DNA from: Pseudomonadota bacterium
Lineage (GTDB): Bacteria > Desulfobacterota > WTBG01 > CAIYCZ01
NCBI GenBank assembly: GCA_026388865.1
Contig: JAPLIX010000016.1
Span: forward strand, 1 to 6,154
DNA: 6,154 nt
Direction: 5' to 3'
Below are positions 1 through 5,344 of the stretch, in pieces. The position numbers and the translations under genes were made by a program. Positions within the stretch are counted from its first letter, which is position 1. Every line of letters starts with the position of its first letter. Below the pieces are notes generated by a model. It was not told the origin of the DNA, made no database searches, and saw only the letters and a list, made by a program, of their open reading frames with translations.

Positions 1-6
1 GTCCAC

Positions 7-35
7 CCTCCGTCCCGCTGACGGGACTACGGAGG
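7..35. repeat. Strong GC-rich hairpin at the window edge
   Basis: CCTCCGT (7-13) pairs with ACGGAGG (29-35), and CCCG (14-17) pairs with CGGG (22-25) around a CTGA tetraloop. The only interruption is a 3-base bulge (26-28). No T-run follows on either strand, so a plain intrinsic terminator is unlikely. It may be a REP-like intergenic palindrome or part of an element that continues outside the window. Only the pairing is seen; any function is unknown. Confidence 0.5.
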
Positions 36-40
36 ACGGG

Positions 41-160
41 CTGAGTTACGAGTTGTGAAATGATAAAGCTGAGAGCTGACGGCTGATAGCTCATCGCTTA
101 ATACGGGCAGGGGTCAGAAATGGCTTCTGCCTTTTTGCTGGGAAGGGCAGCAAGGTACTA
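41..160. other. Non-coding stretch with low-complexity repeats and a hairpin
   Basis: No ORF with coding character is visible here. The stretch starts with CTGAGTTACGAGTTG (41-55), which matches CTGAGTAACGAGTAA at 932-946 in 13 of 15 positions. It continues with AGCTGA/GCTGAC/GCTGAT/AGCTCAT-like units at about 68-95. A hairpin, TTGCTG (135-140) with CAGCAA (148-153) and a 7-base loop, sits just past the vapC stop. On the minus strand the hairpin is followed by A and G rather than T, so it is only a weak candidate for the end of the vapBC transcript. Confidence 0.4.
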
Positions 161-559
161 TCAGGAAATCACCTTTAAATTCTTAAAATATTTTTTATAG
201 AACCCGCGATCTCTGGTTAGCAATCTGTCCGCATGCACAAGGGCATGAGCGCCGATGAGAAAATCAGAAATAATCCGCTCGCGTTTACCCCCGGCCCTCC
301 GGTATTGCTGCCAGGCAATGCCGGCGGTATAGGCAGTCTCCCGGTCTATTGGCAGTATTCTGATACCCAGTTTTACCAGTGTTTTATCAAGGAGTCTTTG
401 GCTGCTGAATTGAGGCGCCAGTTCAGCATAGACAATTTCATTAATGATCAGCGAGCCCTCGTGGAAGCACCGTTCGAGATATTCTGATGACTTTTCACCA
501 AACTCAGGGTCAGGCAAAAAGACATCAAGCAGTATATTGGTGTCAACAAACGTGATCAT
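161..559 (-). CDS. vapC: VapC-type PIN-domain ribonuclease toxin
   Basis: This 132-residue protein has the length and layout of a PIN-domain toxin. The acidic residues expected to bind Mg2+ are all visible: D6 in VDTNILLD, E46 in VYAEL, D99 in the ISDFLIGAHA motif, and D117 in LTRDRGF. PIN toxins of type II toxin-antitoxin systems are metal-dependent endoribonucleases, often cutting tRNA or rRNA, and are neutralised by the antitoxin encoded just upstream. The ATG overlaps the stop of that upstream gene in an ATGA (556-559), which implies translational coupling and a single two-gene operon. With all four acidic residues kept and no break in the frame, the toxin looks active. The RNA target cannot be told from the sequence. 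Confidence 0.92.
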   Translation of the reverse strand: MITFVDTNILLDVFLPDPEFGEKSSEYLERCFHEGSLIINEIVYAELAPQFSSQRLLDKTLVKLGIRILPIDRETAYTAGIAWQQYRRAGGKRERIISDFLIGAHALVHADRLLTRDRGFYKKYFKNLKVIS

Positions 560-771
560 CTGCCGCGAATATCCTCAATGTGCTCGTCGGTGTTGCGGTG
601 CTTTTTAAGAATACCAAAGACTTCCCTCACGGGGCTTGTATGACGAGCCCTTTTTTGCAGTCGAACACCGCTGTCTTCAGGCACAAACTCAATTTCAATC
701 TTGGGAAGCAATCCATATTTATCACGCAGCTTTTTAGGGATAGTAACCTGCCCCCGTTCACCAATTTTCAT
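556..771 (-). CDS. vapB: AbrB/SpoVT-type antitoxin of the VapBC pair
   Basis: This 71-residue protein opens with the swapped-hairpin AbrB DNA-binding signature: GERGQVTIPKKLRDKYGL at residues 4-21, followed by an IEIEFV strand. The C-terminal half (about residues 45-71, ending HIEDIRGR) resembles the tail such antitoxins use to wrap and block a PIN toxin. It is expected to neutralise the VapC encoded immediately downstream and, with it, to repress its own promoter. The start is supported by an AAAGGAG Shine-Dalgarno (plus-strand 784-790), though its 12-base spacing is rather long. The 4-bp overlap with the toxin gene fits the usual antitoxin-first order. Confidence 0.9.
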   Translation of the reverse strand: MKIGERGQVTIPKKLRDKYGLLPKIEIEFVPEDSGVRLQKRARHTSPVREVFGILKKHRNTDEHIEDIRGR

Positions 772-783
772 ACTTTATATATT

Positions 784-834
784 CTCCTTTCATATTATTA
801 ATTACAGATTAATTTAAATACCGTCAATAGTCAA
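784..834 (-). promoter_or_regulatory. Candidate vapBC promoter and ribosome binding site
   Basis: Read on the minus strand, TTGACT (plus 829-834) is followed after 17 bases by TAATCT (plus 806-811), a weak -10. A second TTGACG lies at plus 822-827. Downstream is an AAAGGAG ribosome binding site (plus 784-790). The two ATTAAT arms at 797-802 and 808-813, 5 bases apart, fall between the -10 and the ribosome binding site. They could be an antitoxin operator, but the region is so AT-rich that chance is a real possibility. Confidence 0.35.
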
Positions 835-874
835 TGCAAAAAAAGCTTGAATTGGAAGGTGAAAAAATAAAATC

Positions 875-927
875 GGTTAGTCGGTGAATGGGTGAATAGG
901 TAACGATTCGACAGGCTCACCGCAGGC
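875..927 (-). repeat. Dispersed 8-bp-periodic intergenic repeat, copy 1
   Basis: Read on the minus strand, this starts with GCCTGCGGTGAGCC (plus 914-927). A 9-base insert (905-913), GTTAC and 8-mers of the type TATTCACC, CATTCACC and GACTAACC follow, down to about 875. The same head and 8-mer tail recur in opposite orientation at 3778-3853, without the insert. The two copies lie outside clpB on either side, inverted to each other. An 8-base period is not a codon multiple, and both copies lie between genes, so this is a non-coding repeat. Its role is unknown. Confidence 0.6.
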
Positions 928-1025
928 GAGTCCTGAGTAACGAGTAAATATTTTCCCACCAGACTTCTTTGTGAACGGGAGGAGTGAACCAGTGTAATTC
1001 TGTGTGTTTCAGTGGCGGATATTTT
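928..1025. other. Non-coding gap between repeat copy 1 and the hairpin
   Basis: No plausible gene is visible here. CTGAGTAACGAGTAA (932-946) nearly repeats bases 41-55. The rest looks like degenerate intergenic sequence, such as CTGTGTG-type short repeats around 1000-1010. I see no convincing promoter in it. Confidence 0.3.
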
Positions 1026-1063
1026 AACAGGCAGGGCCATTTATGCTCCTGCCTGTTCTTTTT
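1026..1063 (+). terminator. Rho-independent terminator, plus-strand polarity
   Basis: AACAGGCAGG (1026-1035) and CCTGCCTGTT (1048-1057) form a perfect 10-bp stem with a 12-base loop, followed by CTTTTT (1058-1063). The T-run is on the plus strand, but the only nearby gene end is that of clpB on the minus strand, 45 bases away. On that strand the stem is followed by AAAAT. It may still stop or stabilise the clpB transcript, or end an unrecognised plus-strand RNA. The hairpin is certain; which transcript it serves is not. Confidence 0.6.
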
Positions 1064-1108
1064 ATGTGATCCTGAACATCGGCGATGATCTGCGTCCAAA
1101 ACCAGGCC

Positions 1109-3583
1109 TCAGCTTGCGCTGCGGGCAGCAGGCTTTTTCCCTGCAGTTTCAAAGGTAAGTGCCTGAGCGGTGCGGTCAAGGTCAATGCTGACCGTATCAC
1201 CTTCCTTGAATCCACCTTCGAGAATTTTGAGTGCCAGCGGGTCCTGAATATAGCGCTGGATTGCCCGCTTGAGCGGCCGCGCGCCATAGACCGGGTCATA
1301 GCCGTGCTGGACAATAAACTCTTTGGCGCTGTCCGTGAGCGAGAAAGAGAGCTTCCGGTCGGCAAGGCGCTTCTGCAGCAGGGCCTCGTTCTTCTCCTCC
1401 ATGAACTGGCTGCCCAGGTTTGAGGTCATGATGATGATGGTGTTCTTGAAATCTACGGTTCTGCCCTGGCCGTCGGTCAGCCTGCCGTCGTCAAGGACCT
1501 GCAGCAGCACGTTAAAAACCTCGGGGTGGGCCTTTTCAACCTCGTCAAACAAAATCACTGCGTAGGGCTTACGCCGCACTGCTTCCGTGAGCTGCCCGCC
1601 TTCTTCGTAGCCCACATAGCCGGGAGGGGCGCCGATGAGCCGCGCCACCGTGTGCTTTTCCATGTATTCGGACATGTCGAGCCTGACCATGGCCTGCTGG
1701 TCATCAAAGAGAAATTCAGCCCGCGCGCGCCCCAGCTCGGTTTTCCCTACACCGGTAGGGCCGAGAAATATGAACGAGCCCAGAGGCCGGTTGGGGTCCT
1801 GGATGCCGGAGCGGGCCCGGCGCACGGCATTGGAAACAACGGTGATTGCCTCGTCCTGCCCGACCACGCGTTTTTTCAGCCGCTCTTCCATGTGCACCAG
1901 CTTCTGCAGCTCGCTTTCCATCATGCGCGATACCGGGATATTGGTCCACTTGGCAACCACTTCCGCAATGTCTTCAGCATCGACTTCTTCTTTAAGCATC
2001 TGCCGATCTTTCTGCAGCACGGCCAGTTTATTATTCTCATCCTCAAGCTTCTTCTGCAGCTCGACATGGGTACCATAGCGTATCTGTGCAACCTTGCCAA
2101 GATCGCCGGTACGCTCGGCGCGCTGTTCTTCGCTCTTAGCTTCTTCAATCTTTTCTTTTATTTTCCGGATGGACTGAATCGTTTCCTTTTCCCGGTGCCA
2201 GTGCAGTTTCATCTCATCACACTGCTCTTTGAGCGCTGCTATCTCCTTGCTCAGCTTTTCAATGCGCTCCTGTGATGCCTTGTCCTTTTCCTTTTTTAAA
2301 GCCTCCCGTTCAATTTCCATCTGCATCAGCTTTCTCTGCACCTCGTCAATTTCACCGGGGAGGCTGTCAATTTCCATGCGCAGGCCCGACGCTGCCTCGT
2401 CAATCAGATCGATGGCCTTGTCAGGGAGAAACCGGTCTGAGATGTAGCGGTGGGAGAGGGTGGCGGCGGCAACAATCGCAGAGTCAGTGATGCGCACGCC
2501 GTGATGCACTTCGTAGCGCTCTTTCAGCCCGCGAAGTATTGATATGGTGTCCTCAACCGTGGGCTCGCCGACCAGCACCGGCTGAAACCTGCGCTCAAGG
2601 GCCGCGTCTTTCTCAACATATTTGCGGTACTCATTGAGGGTCGTGGCCCCCACGCAGCGAAGCTCTCCCCGGGCGAGGGCGGGCTTGAGCATGTAGGAAG
2701 CGTCGATGGCGCCCTCGGCAGCTCCCGCGCCCACAACCGTGTGCAGCTCGTCAATAAACAGAATGATTTCACCGCTTGCTTCCTCAATTTCCTTAAGAAC
2801 CGCTTTCAGCCGGTCTTCAAATTCGCCGCGGTACTTGGCGCCGGCAAGCAGCGACCCCAGGTCAAGGGCCACGAGGCGCTTGTTTTTCAAACCTTCCGGT
2901 ACATCACCATTTATAATTCTCTGGGCAAGGCCTTCAACTATGGCGGTCTTACCCACGCCCGGCTCGCCGATCAATACCGGGTTGTTTTTGGTCCTGCGCG
3001 AGAGCACCTGGATGACCCGCCTGATTTCCGTATCGCGGCCGATTACCGGGTCAAGCTTTCCCTTGCGGGCCTGCTCCGTCAGGTCGCGCGAATAGCGCTG
3101 CAGGGCCTGATACTTTTCCTCGGGGTTCTGGTCGGTGACGCGCTGCGAGCCGCGAATTTCAGTCAGCACTTTAAAGATTGCATCTTTGGACACACCAAGA
3201 GATGAGAGTATTTTTGCCGCCTCTGAGCCGCGCTCTTCAGCTATGCCAATGAGCAGATGCTCAATGCTTACGAACTCATCATTCAGGCGCTGGGCTTCTT
3301 TAAAGGCAGCGTCCAGCACCTTTTTTGTGCGCGGAGAGATATAGGTCTCAGCAGTGCCCGAGACTTTAGGCAGCTTCTTTAATGCTGCGTCAAGGCGGTT
3401 CAATATAATTGCAGGGTCAGCGCCGAGTTTTTTAAGCATCGGCTCCGCAATGCCGCCATCCTGTTTAAGTGCTGCTTCCAGCAGATGTTCAGGCTCTATC
3501 TGCTGATGCTGGTATTTCTCAGCAAGGTGTTCTGCTTCCTGCAGAGCTTCCTGGGATTTAATGGTCAATTTATCAAGGCGCAT
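1109..3583 (-). CDS. clpB: ATP-dependent disaggregase ClpB (Hsp100) with an internal D2 deletion
   Basis: ClpB is a hexameric AAA+ chaperone that, with DnaK, pulls proteins out of aggregates in the cytoplasm. This 824-residue protein shows the family order. A Clp N domain (about 1-145) comes first. D1 follows, with Walker A GEPGVGKT (206-213), Walker B ILFIDE (274-279), pore tyrosine Y251 and arginine fingers R331/R332. The coiled-coil M domain spans about 405-525. D2 has Walker A GPTGVGKT (608-615), Walker B VILFDE (676-681), pore loop PPGYVGYEEGG, sensor-1 asparagine N722 and sensor-2 GAR (767-769). D2 is damaged or altered. SNLGSQFMEEKNEA runs straight into LLQKRLADRK (junction near 733-737), losing about 49 residues found in E. 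coli ClpB, including the FRPEF(L/I)NRIDE block with the D2 arginine finger. G618 and R621 replace the usual Ala and Leu after Walker A. The frame stays open. Start: ATG with AAGGA 8 bases upstream. The family is certain; full activity is doubtful. Confidence 0.95.
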   Translation of the reverse strand: MRLDKLTIKSQEALQEAEHLAEKYQHQQIEPEHLLEAALKQDGGIAEPMLKKLGADPAIILNRLDAALKKLPKVSGTAETYISPRTKKVLDAAFKEAQRLNDEFVSIEHLLIGIAEERGSEAAKILSSLGVSKDAIFKVLTEIRGSQRVTDQNPEEKYQALQRYSRDLTEQARKGKLDPVIGRDTEIRRVIQVLSRRTKNNPVLIGEPGVGKTAIVEGLAQRIINGDVPEGLKNKRLVALDLGSLLAGAKYRGEFEDRLKAVLKEIEEASGEIILFIDELHTVVGAGAAEGAIDASYMLKPALARGELRCVGATTLNEYRKYVEKDAALERRFQPVLVGEPTVEDTISILRGLKERYEVHHGVRITDSAIVAAATLSHRYISDRFLPDKAIDLIDEAASGLRMEIDSLPGEIDEVQRKLMQMEIEREALKKEKDKASQERIEKLSKEIAALKEQCDEMKLHWHREKETIQSIRKIKEKIEEAKSEEQRAERTGDLGKVAQIRYGTHVELQKKLEDENNKLAVLQKDRQMLKEEVDAEDIAEVVAKWTNIPVSRMMESELQKLVHMEERLKKRVVGQDEAITVVSNAVRRARSGIQDPNRPLGSFIFLGPTGVGKTELGRARAEFLFDDQQAMVRLDMSEYMEKHTVARLIGAPPGYVGYEEGGQLTEAVRRKPYAVILFDEVEKAHPEVFNVLLQVLDDGRLTDGQGRTVDFKNTIIIMTSNLGSQFMEEKNEALLQKRLADRKLSFSLTDSAKEFIVQHGYDPVYGARPLKRAIQRYIQDPLALKILEGGFKEGDTVSIDLDRTAQALTFETAGKKPAARSAS

Positions 3584-3590
3584 GTTTTGT

Positions 3591-3650
3591 TTCCTTCCGT
3601 CTGTCAGTAAATATTTTATTTAAATATAATACGGAAAGCACTGAAGTCAA
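3591..3650 (-). promoter_or_regulatory. clpB promoter and ribosome binding site
   Basis: On the minus strand, TTGACT (plus 3645-3650) and TATATT (plus 3623-3628) are separated by 16 bases. Each hexamer matches the sigma-70 consensus in 5 of 6 positions. A ribosome binding site, AAGGA (plus 3592-3596), lies 8 bases before the clpB ATG, giving a leader of roughly 30 bases. I see neither a CIRCE element (TTAGCACTC-N9-GAGTGCTAA) nor a convincing sigma-32 promoter, so heat control is not visible here. Confidence 0.6.
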
Positions 3651-3673
3651 CGCATACGTATAAAAAATTCATA

Positions 3674-3728
3674 AAAAGAATCTTTCATGCAAGATAAGGG
3701 CGGAAGCCCGATTCATGACCTCCGCCCT
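3674..3728 (-). terminator. Probable terminator of the DUF1015 transcript
   Basis: AGGGCGGA (3697-3704) and TCCGCCCT (3721-3728) form a perfect 8-bp stem with a 16-base loop. On the minus strand it is followed by TTATCTT, then a small ATCTT/AAGAT hairpin with TCTTTTT behind it. The site lies 147 bases past the DUF1015 stop and before the clpB promoter, the right place to separate the two units. The U-tracts are imperfect, so efficiency is uncertain. Confidence 0.45.
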
Positions 3729-3733
3729 ATTAT

Positions 3734-3755
3734 GCGCTTTAAACTGAGCGCTTTT
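3734..3755 (+). terminator. Small terminator-like hairpin on the plus strand
   Basis: GCGCT (3734-3738) pairs with AGCGC (3747-3751), followed by TTTTAATTT. The stem is only 5 bp. No plus-strand gene precedes it, but a perfect TATAAT on the plus strand at 3625-3630 could begin a short transcript ending here. It may equally be chance in AT-rich DNA. Confidence 0.3.
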
Positions 3756-3777
3756 AATTTCATTAACTCTGTGCCTT

Positions 3778-3853
3778 GCCAGCGGTGAGCCGTTACTATT
3801 CACCTCTTGACCTATTAACCCATTCACCCATTCACCCACTCACCGACTCACCG
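3778..3853 (+). repeat. Dispersed 8-bp-periodic intergenic repeat, copy 2
   Basis: GCCAGCGGTGAGCC (3778-3791) and GTTAC (3792-3796) lead into seven contiguous 8-mers from 3797 to 3852: TATTCACC, TCTTGACC, TATTAACC, CATTCACC twice, CACTCACC and GACTCACC. The same head and tail occur inverted at 875-927. This copy ends 22 bases after the DUF1015 stop codon on its downstream side, outside any gene. The units drift gradually, as in a slowly decaying tandem array. Confidence 0.7.
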
Positions 3854-3874
3854 TTCTTTCCCTCTGTGCCTGTT

Positions 3875-5101
3875 TTATAGCAGGTGCACCACCAGCCCGC
3901 TCCGAAGCTTTGGCTCAAACCAGGTTGATTTGGGGGGCATAATCATTCCGGCATCAGCAACGCGTATGAGCTGCTCGATGGTGGTGGGATGCATGGAGAA
4001 GGCAACCTGATATTCTCCTGCATCTACCAGCTTCTCCAGCTCTTGTGTGCCCCTGATGCCGCCGATAAAATCGATGCGCTTGTCGGTGCGGGGGTCCTTG
4101 ATGCCCAGTATCAAATCAAGGAGCTTGTTCTGCAATATCTGCACATCAAGGCTCTCTATGGGGTCATTTGGTATCGCAAATGCCGGTGTGAGCAAATACC
4201 ACTGGCGGTCAAGGTACATGGAGAACTGGTGGATTGCTTCGGGAACTTTCACGCCGGCCTGCTGCACTGAAAAGTGCTGTGCTATTTTATTAAGATACTC
4301 TTCTTTAGAAAGCCCGTTTAAATCTTTTACCACCTTGTTATAGGCAAGGATCTGCAGCTGGTCATGGGGGAAAATGGCGGCAAGAAACCAGTTGTATTCC
4401 TCAGTGCCGTTATGGGAGGGATTTTCCTTCCTGTGCTTCACACCGACTTTGGCTGCTGAAGCTGCTCGGTGGTGGCCGTCGGCAATGTAGAGGATATCTT
4501 TGGCAAATGCCTTCTTGAAGGACTCAATAAGATTTACCTCCTCAATAATCCGCAGTATATGCCGGATGCCGTCAGATGCGGTAAATTCATATACCGGCTC
4601 AATCCTGAGCGCCTCCTCGCACAGCACTTTCTTGAAGCGGTCCTCTTTATAGAATAGAAATACCGGTCCGGTCTGGGCATTTAATGTTTCAATGTGCCGG
4701 GTCCTGTCCCGCTCCTTGTCCTCGCGGGTCAGCTCATGCTTTTTAACCGTGCTGTTAAGGTAATCATCTATGCTCACGCAGGCTACCAGGCCGTGCTGCT
4801 GCCTGCCGTGCATAACCTGGGTGTAGAGATAGAGACGAGGGCTTTCATCCTGCTCCAACACACCCTGGATGATAAAGCTGTCGAAATTTATTCTGCCGGT
4901 TGCATAGACAATGTCAGCATAGAGATTAACATTGTCAGGCAGGTCTATCTCCGGTTTTGAAACATGGAAAAAACTGTATTGATTGCCTTTGGCAATATCT
5001 CGTGCCTCCTCTGAACTGACCACGTCATAGGGCAGTTCAGCTATGCGGGTTACCATATCCGGTTTCGGTCTCAGGCCCCTGAATTCCTTGATTGCAGCCA
5101 T
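3875..5101 (-). CDS. DUF1015 family protein, function not established
   Basis: This 408-residue protein is full length for DUF1015. Family hallmarks run in order: LPYDVVS near the N-terminus (23-29), a KHELTREDKERDR-type polar stretch (121-133), IADGHHRAASA (206-216), RIDFIGG (342-348), and the closing MPPKSTWFEPKLRSGL (388-403). The DGHHR-A-A motif resembles the active-site loop of ParB/Srx-fold proteins, a group that includes free-serine kinases, so a phosphotransfer role is conceivable but unproven. I see no signal peptide or membrane helix, so it is probably cytoplasmic. The ATG is preceded by GGAGG with a 4-base gap (plus 5106-5110). It is divergent from rex, and a Rex-operator-like palindrome lies on its likely promoter, which suggests its level follows the NADH/NAD+ ratio. 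The family is sure; the reaction is not. Confidence 0.9.
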   Translation of the reverse strand: MAAIKEFRGLRPKPDMVTRIAELPYDVVSSEEARDIAKGNQYSFFHVSKPEIDLPDNVNLYADIVYATGRINFDSFIIQGVLEQDESPRLYLYTQVMHGRQQHGLVACVSIDDYLNSTVKKHELTREDKERDRTRHIETLNAQTGPVFLFYKEDRFKKVLCEEALRIEPVYEFTASDGIRHILRIIEEVNLIESFKKAFAKDILYIADGHHRAASAAKVGVKHRKENPSHNGTEEYNWFLAAIFPHDQLQILAYNKVVKDLNGLSKEEYLNKIAQHFSVQQAGVKVPEAIHQFSMYLDRQWYLLTPAFAIPNDPIESLDVQILQNKLLDLILGIKDPRTDKRIDFIGGIRGTQELEKLVDAGEYQVAFSMHPTTIEQLIRVADAGMIMPPKSTWFEPKLRSGLVVHLL

Positions 5102-5127
5102 GATGCCTCCATAAAAAATAGAATACA

Positions 5128-5182
5128 GAAGTCAGAGGACAGACGTTACGGATGATTGTCTTATGTCTGACAGTCTGTGGTC
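5128..5182. repeat. Low-complexity GTCAGA/GACAGAC intergenic segment
   Basis: Short related words (GTCAGAGGACAGAC, TGTCTGACAG, GTCTGTGG) alternate here and allow partial pairing, for example ACAGAC (5139-5144) with GTCTGT (5173-5178). The segment lies in the predicted untranslated leader of the DUF1015 gene. It looks like micro-repeat filler rather than a designed structure. It could still fold in the leader RNA. Confidence 0.35.
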
Positions 5183-5198
5183 TCTTATCTGGTTTTAT

Positions 5199-5232
5199 CT
5201 GTGAAATATATCACAGATATTGTGAATGGCAA
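5199..5232 (-). promoter_or_regulatory. DUF1015 gene promoter overlapped by a Rex-type operator
   Basis: On the minus strand, TTGCCA (plus 5227-5232) and TATATT (plus 5205-5210) are separated by 16 bases, 5 of 6 matches each. The palindrome CTGTGA-N6-TCACAG (5199-5216) covers this -10 and matches the Rex consensus TTGTGAA-N4-TTCACAA in 11 of 14 positions. A further half-site, TTGTGAA, stands at 5220-5226 in the spacer and -35 region. TGTGA-N6-TCACA is also the Crp-type core, so a Crp/Fnr regulator is the main alternative. The adjacent rex gene favours Rex. Confidence 0.6.
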
Positions 5233-5293
5233 TAGAAATTACCTTTATTTTTGACATGGCATCATAAATAAGACTATTTATCAGTAAATATAC

Positions 5294-5322
5294 TTGACAA
5301 GAATAGTGAATTATTTCACAAT
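5294..5322 (+). promoter_or_regulatory. rex promoter with embedded Rex operator
   Basis: A perfect -35 TTGACA (5294-5299) is followed after 17 bases by CACAAT (5317-5322), 4 of 6 for the -10. The palindrome at 5304-5321 (GTGAA-TTAT-TTCAC core) matches the Rex consensus TTGTGAA-N4-TTCACAA in 13 of 14 positions and covers the spacer and part of the -10. A bound repressor would exclude RNA polymerase, so negative autoregulation of rex is expected. Another TTGACA lies at 5251-5256 but has only a poor -10. Confidence 0.7.
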
Positions 5323-5344
5323 AGGAAAACTTTCAATTAAATAA

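Noticed and set aside
233..801. Plus-strand open frames opposite vapC and vapB
   Set aside because: The minus strand encodes an unmistakable PIN/AbrB pair with a 4-bp overlap; the plus frames look random.
1360..1410. Frameshift as the explanation of the odd ClpB D2 region
   Set aside because: The family match continues in the same frame on both sides of the junction, so it is a clean in-frame deletion rather than a compensated frameshift.
1526..2275. Long plus-strand open frame (249 codons) opposite clpB
   Set aside because: It is the antisense shadow of a clearly conserved clpB; the translation shows no recognisable domain and there is no ribosome binding site.
2741..3205. Plus-strand open frames opposite the 5' half of clpB
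   Set aside because: They are frame shadows of conserved AAA+ coding sequence with no family features of their own.
3584..3660. CIRCE or sigma-32 heat-shock control of clpB
   Set aside because: No GAGTGCTAA inverted repeat and no CTTGAAA/CCCCAT-type pair could be found; a sigma-70-like promoter explains the region.
3697..3728. Riboswitch for clpB
   Set aside because: The hairpin lies upstream of the predicted clpB transcript start and fits no aptamer I recognise; a terminator for the DUF1015 unit is simpler.
3687..3790. Short plus-strand ORF starting ATG at 3687 (about 34 codons)
   Set aside because: It has no ribosome binding site, runs through two hairpins and a T-run, and has no recognisable protein.
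3797..3852. CRISPR array
   Set aside because: The repeat units are 8 bp and contiguous with no spacers, and no cas genes are present.
5251..5279. Alternative rex promoter from TTGACA at 5251
   Set aside because: The hexamer is perfect but no -10 with acceptable match lies 16-18 bases downstream; the TTGACA at 5294 has a better -10 and the operator.
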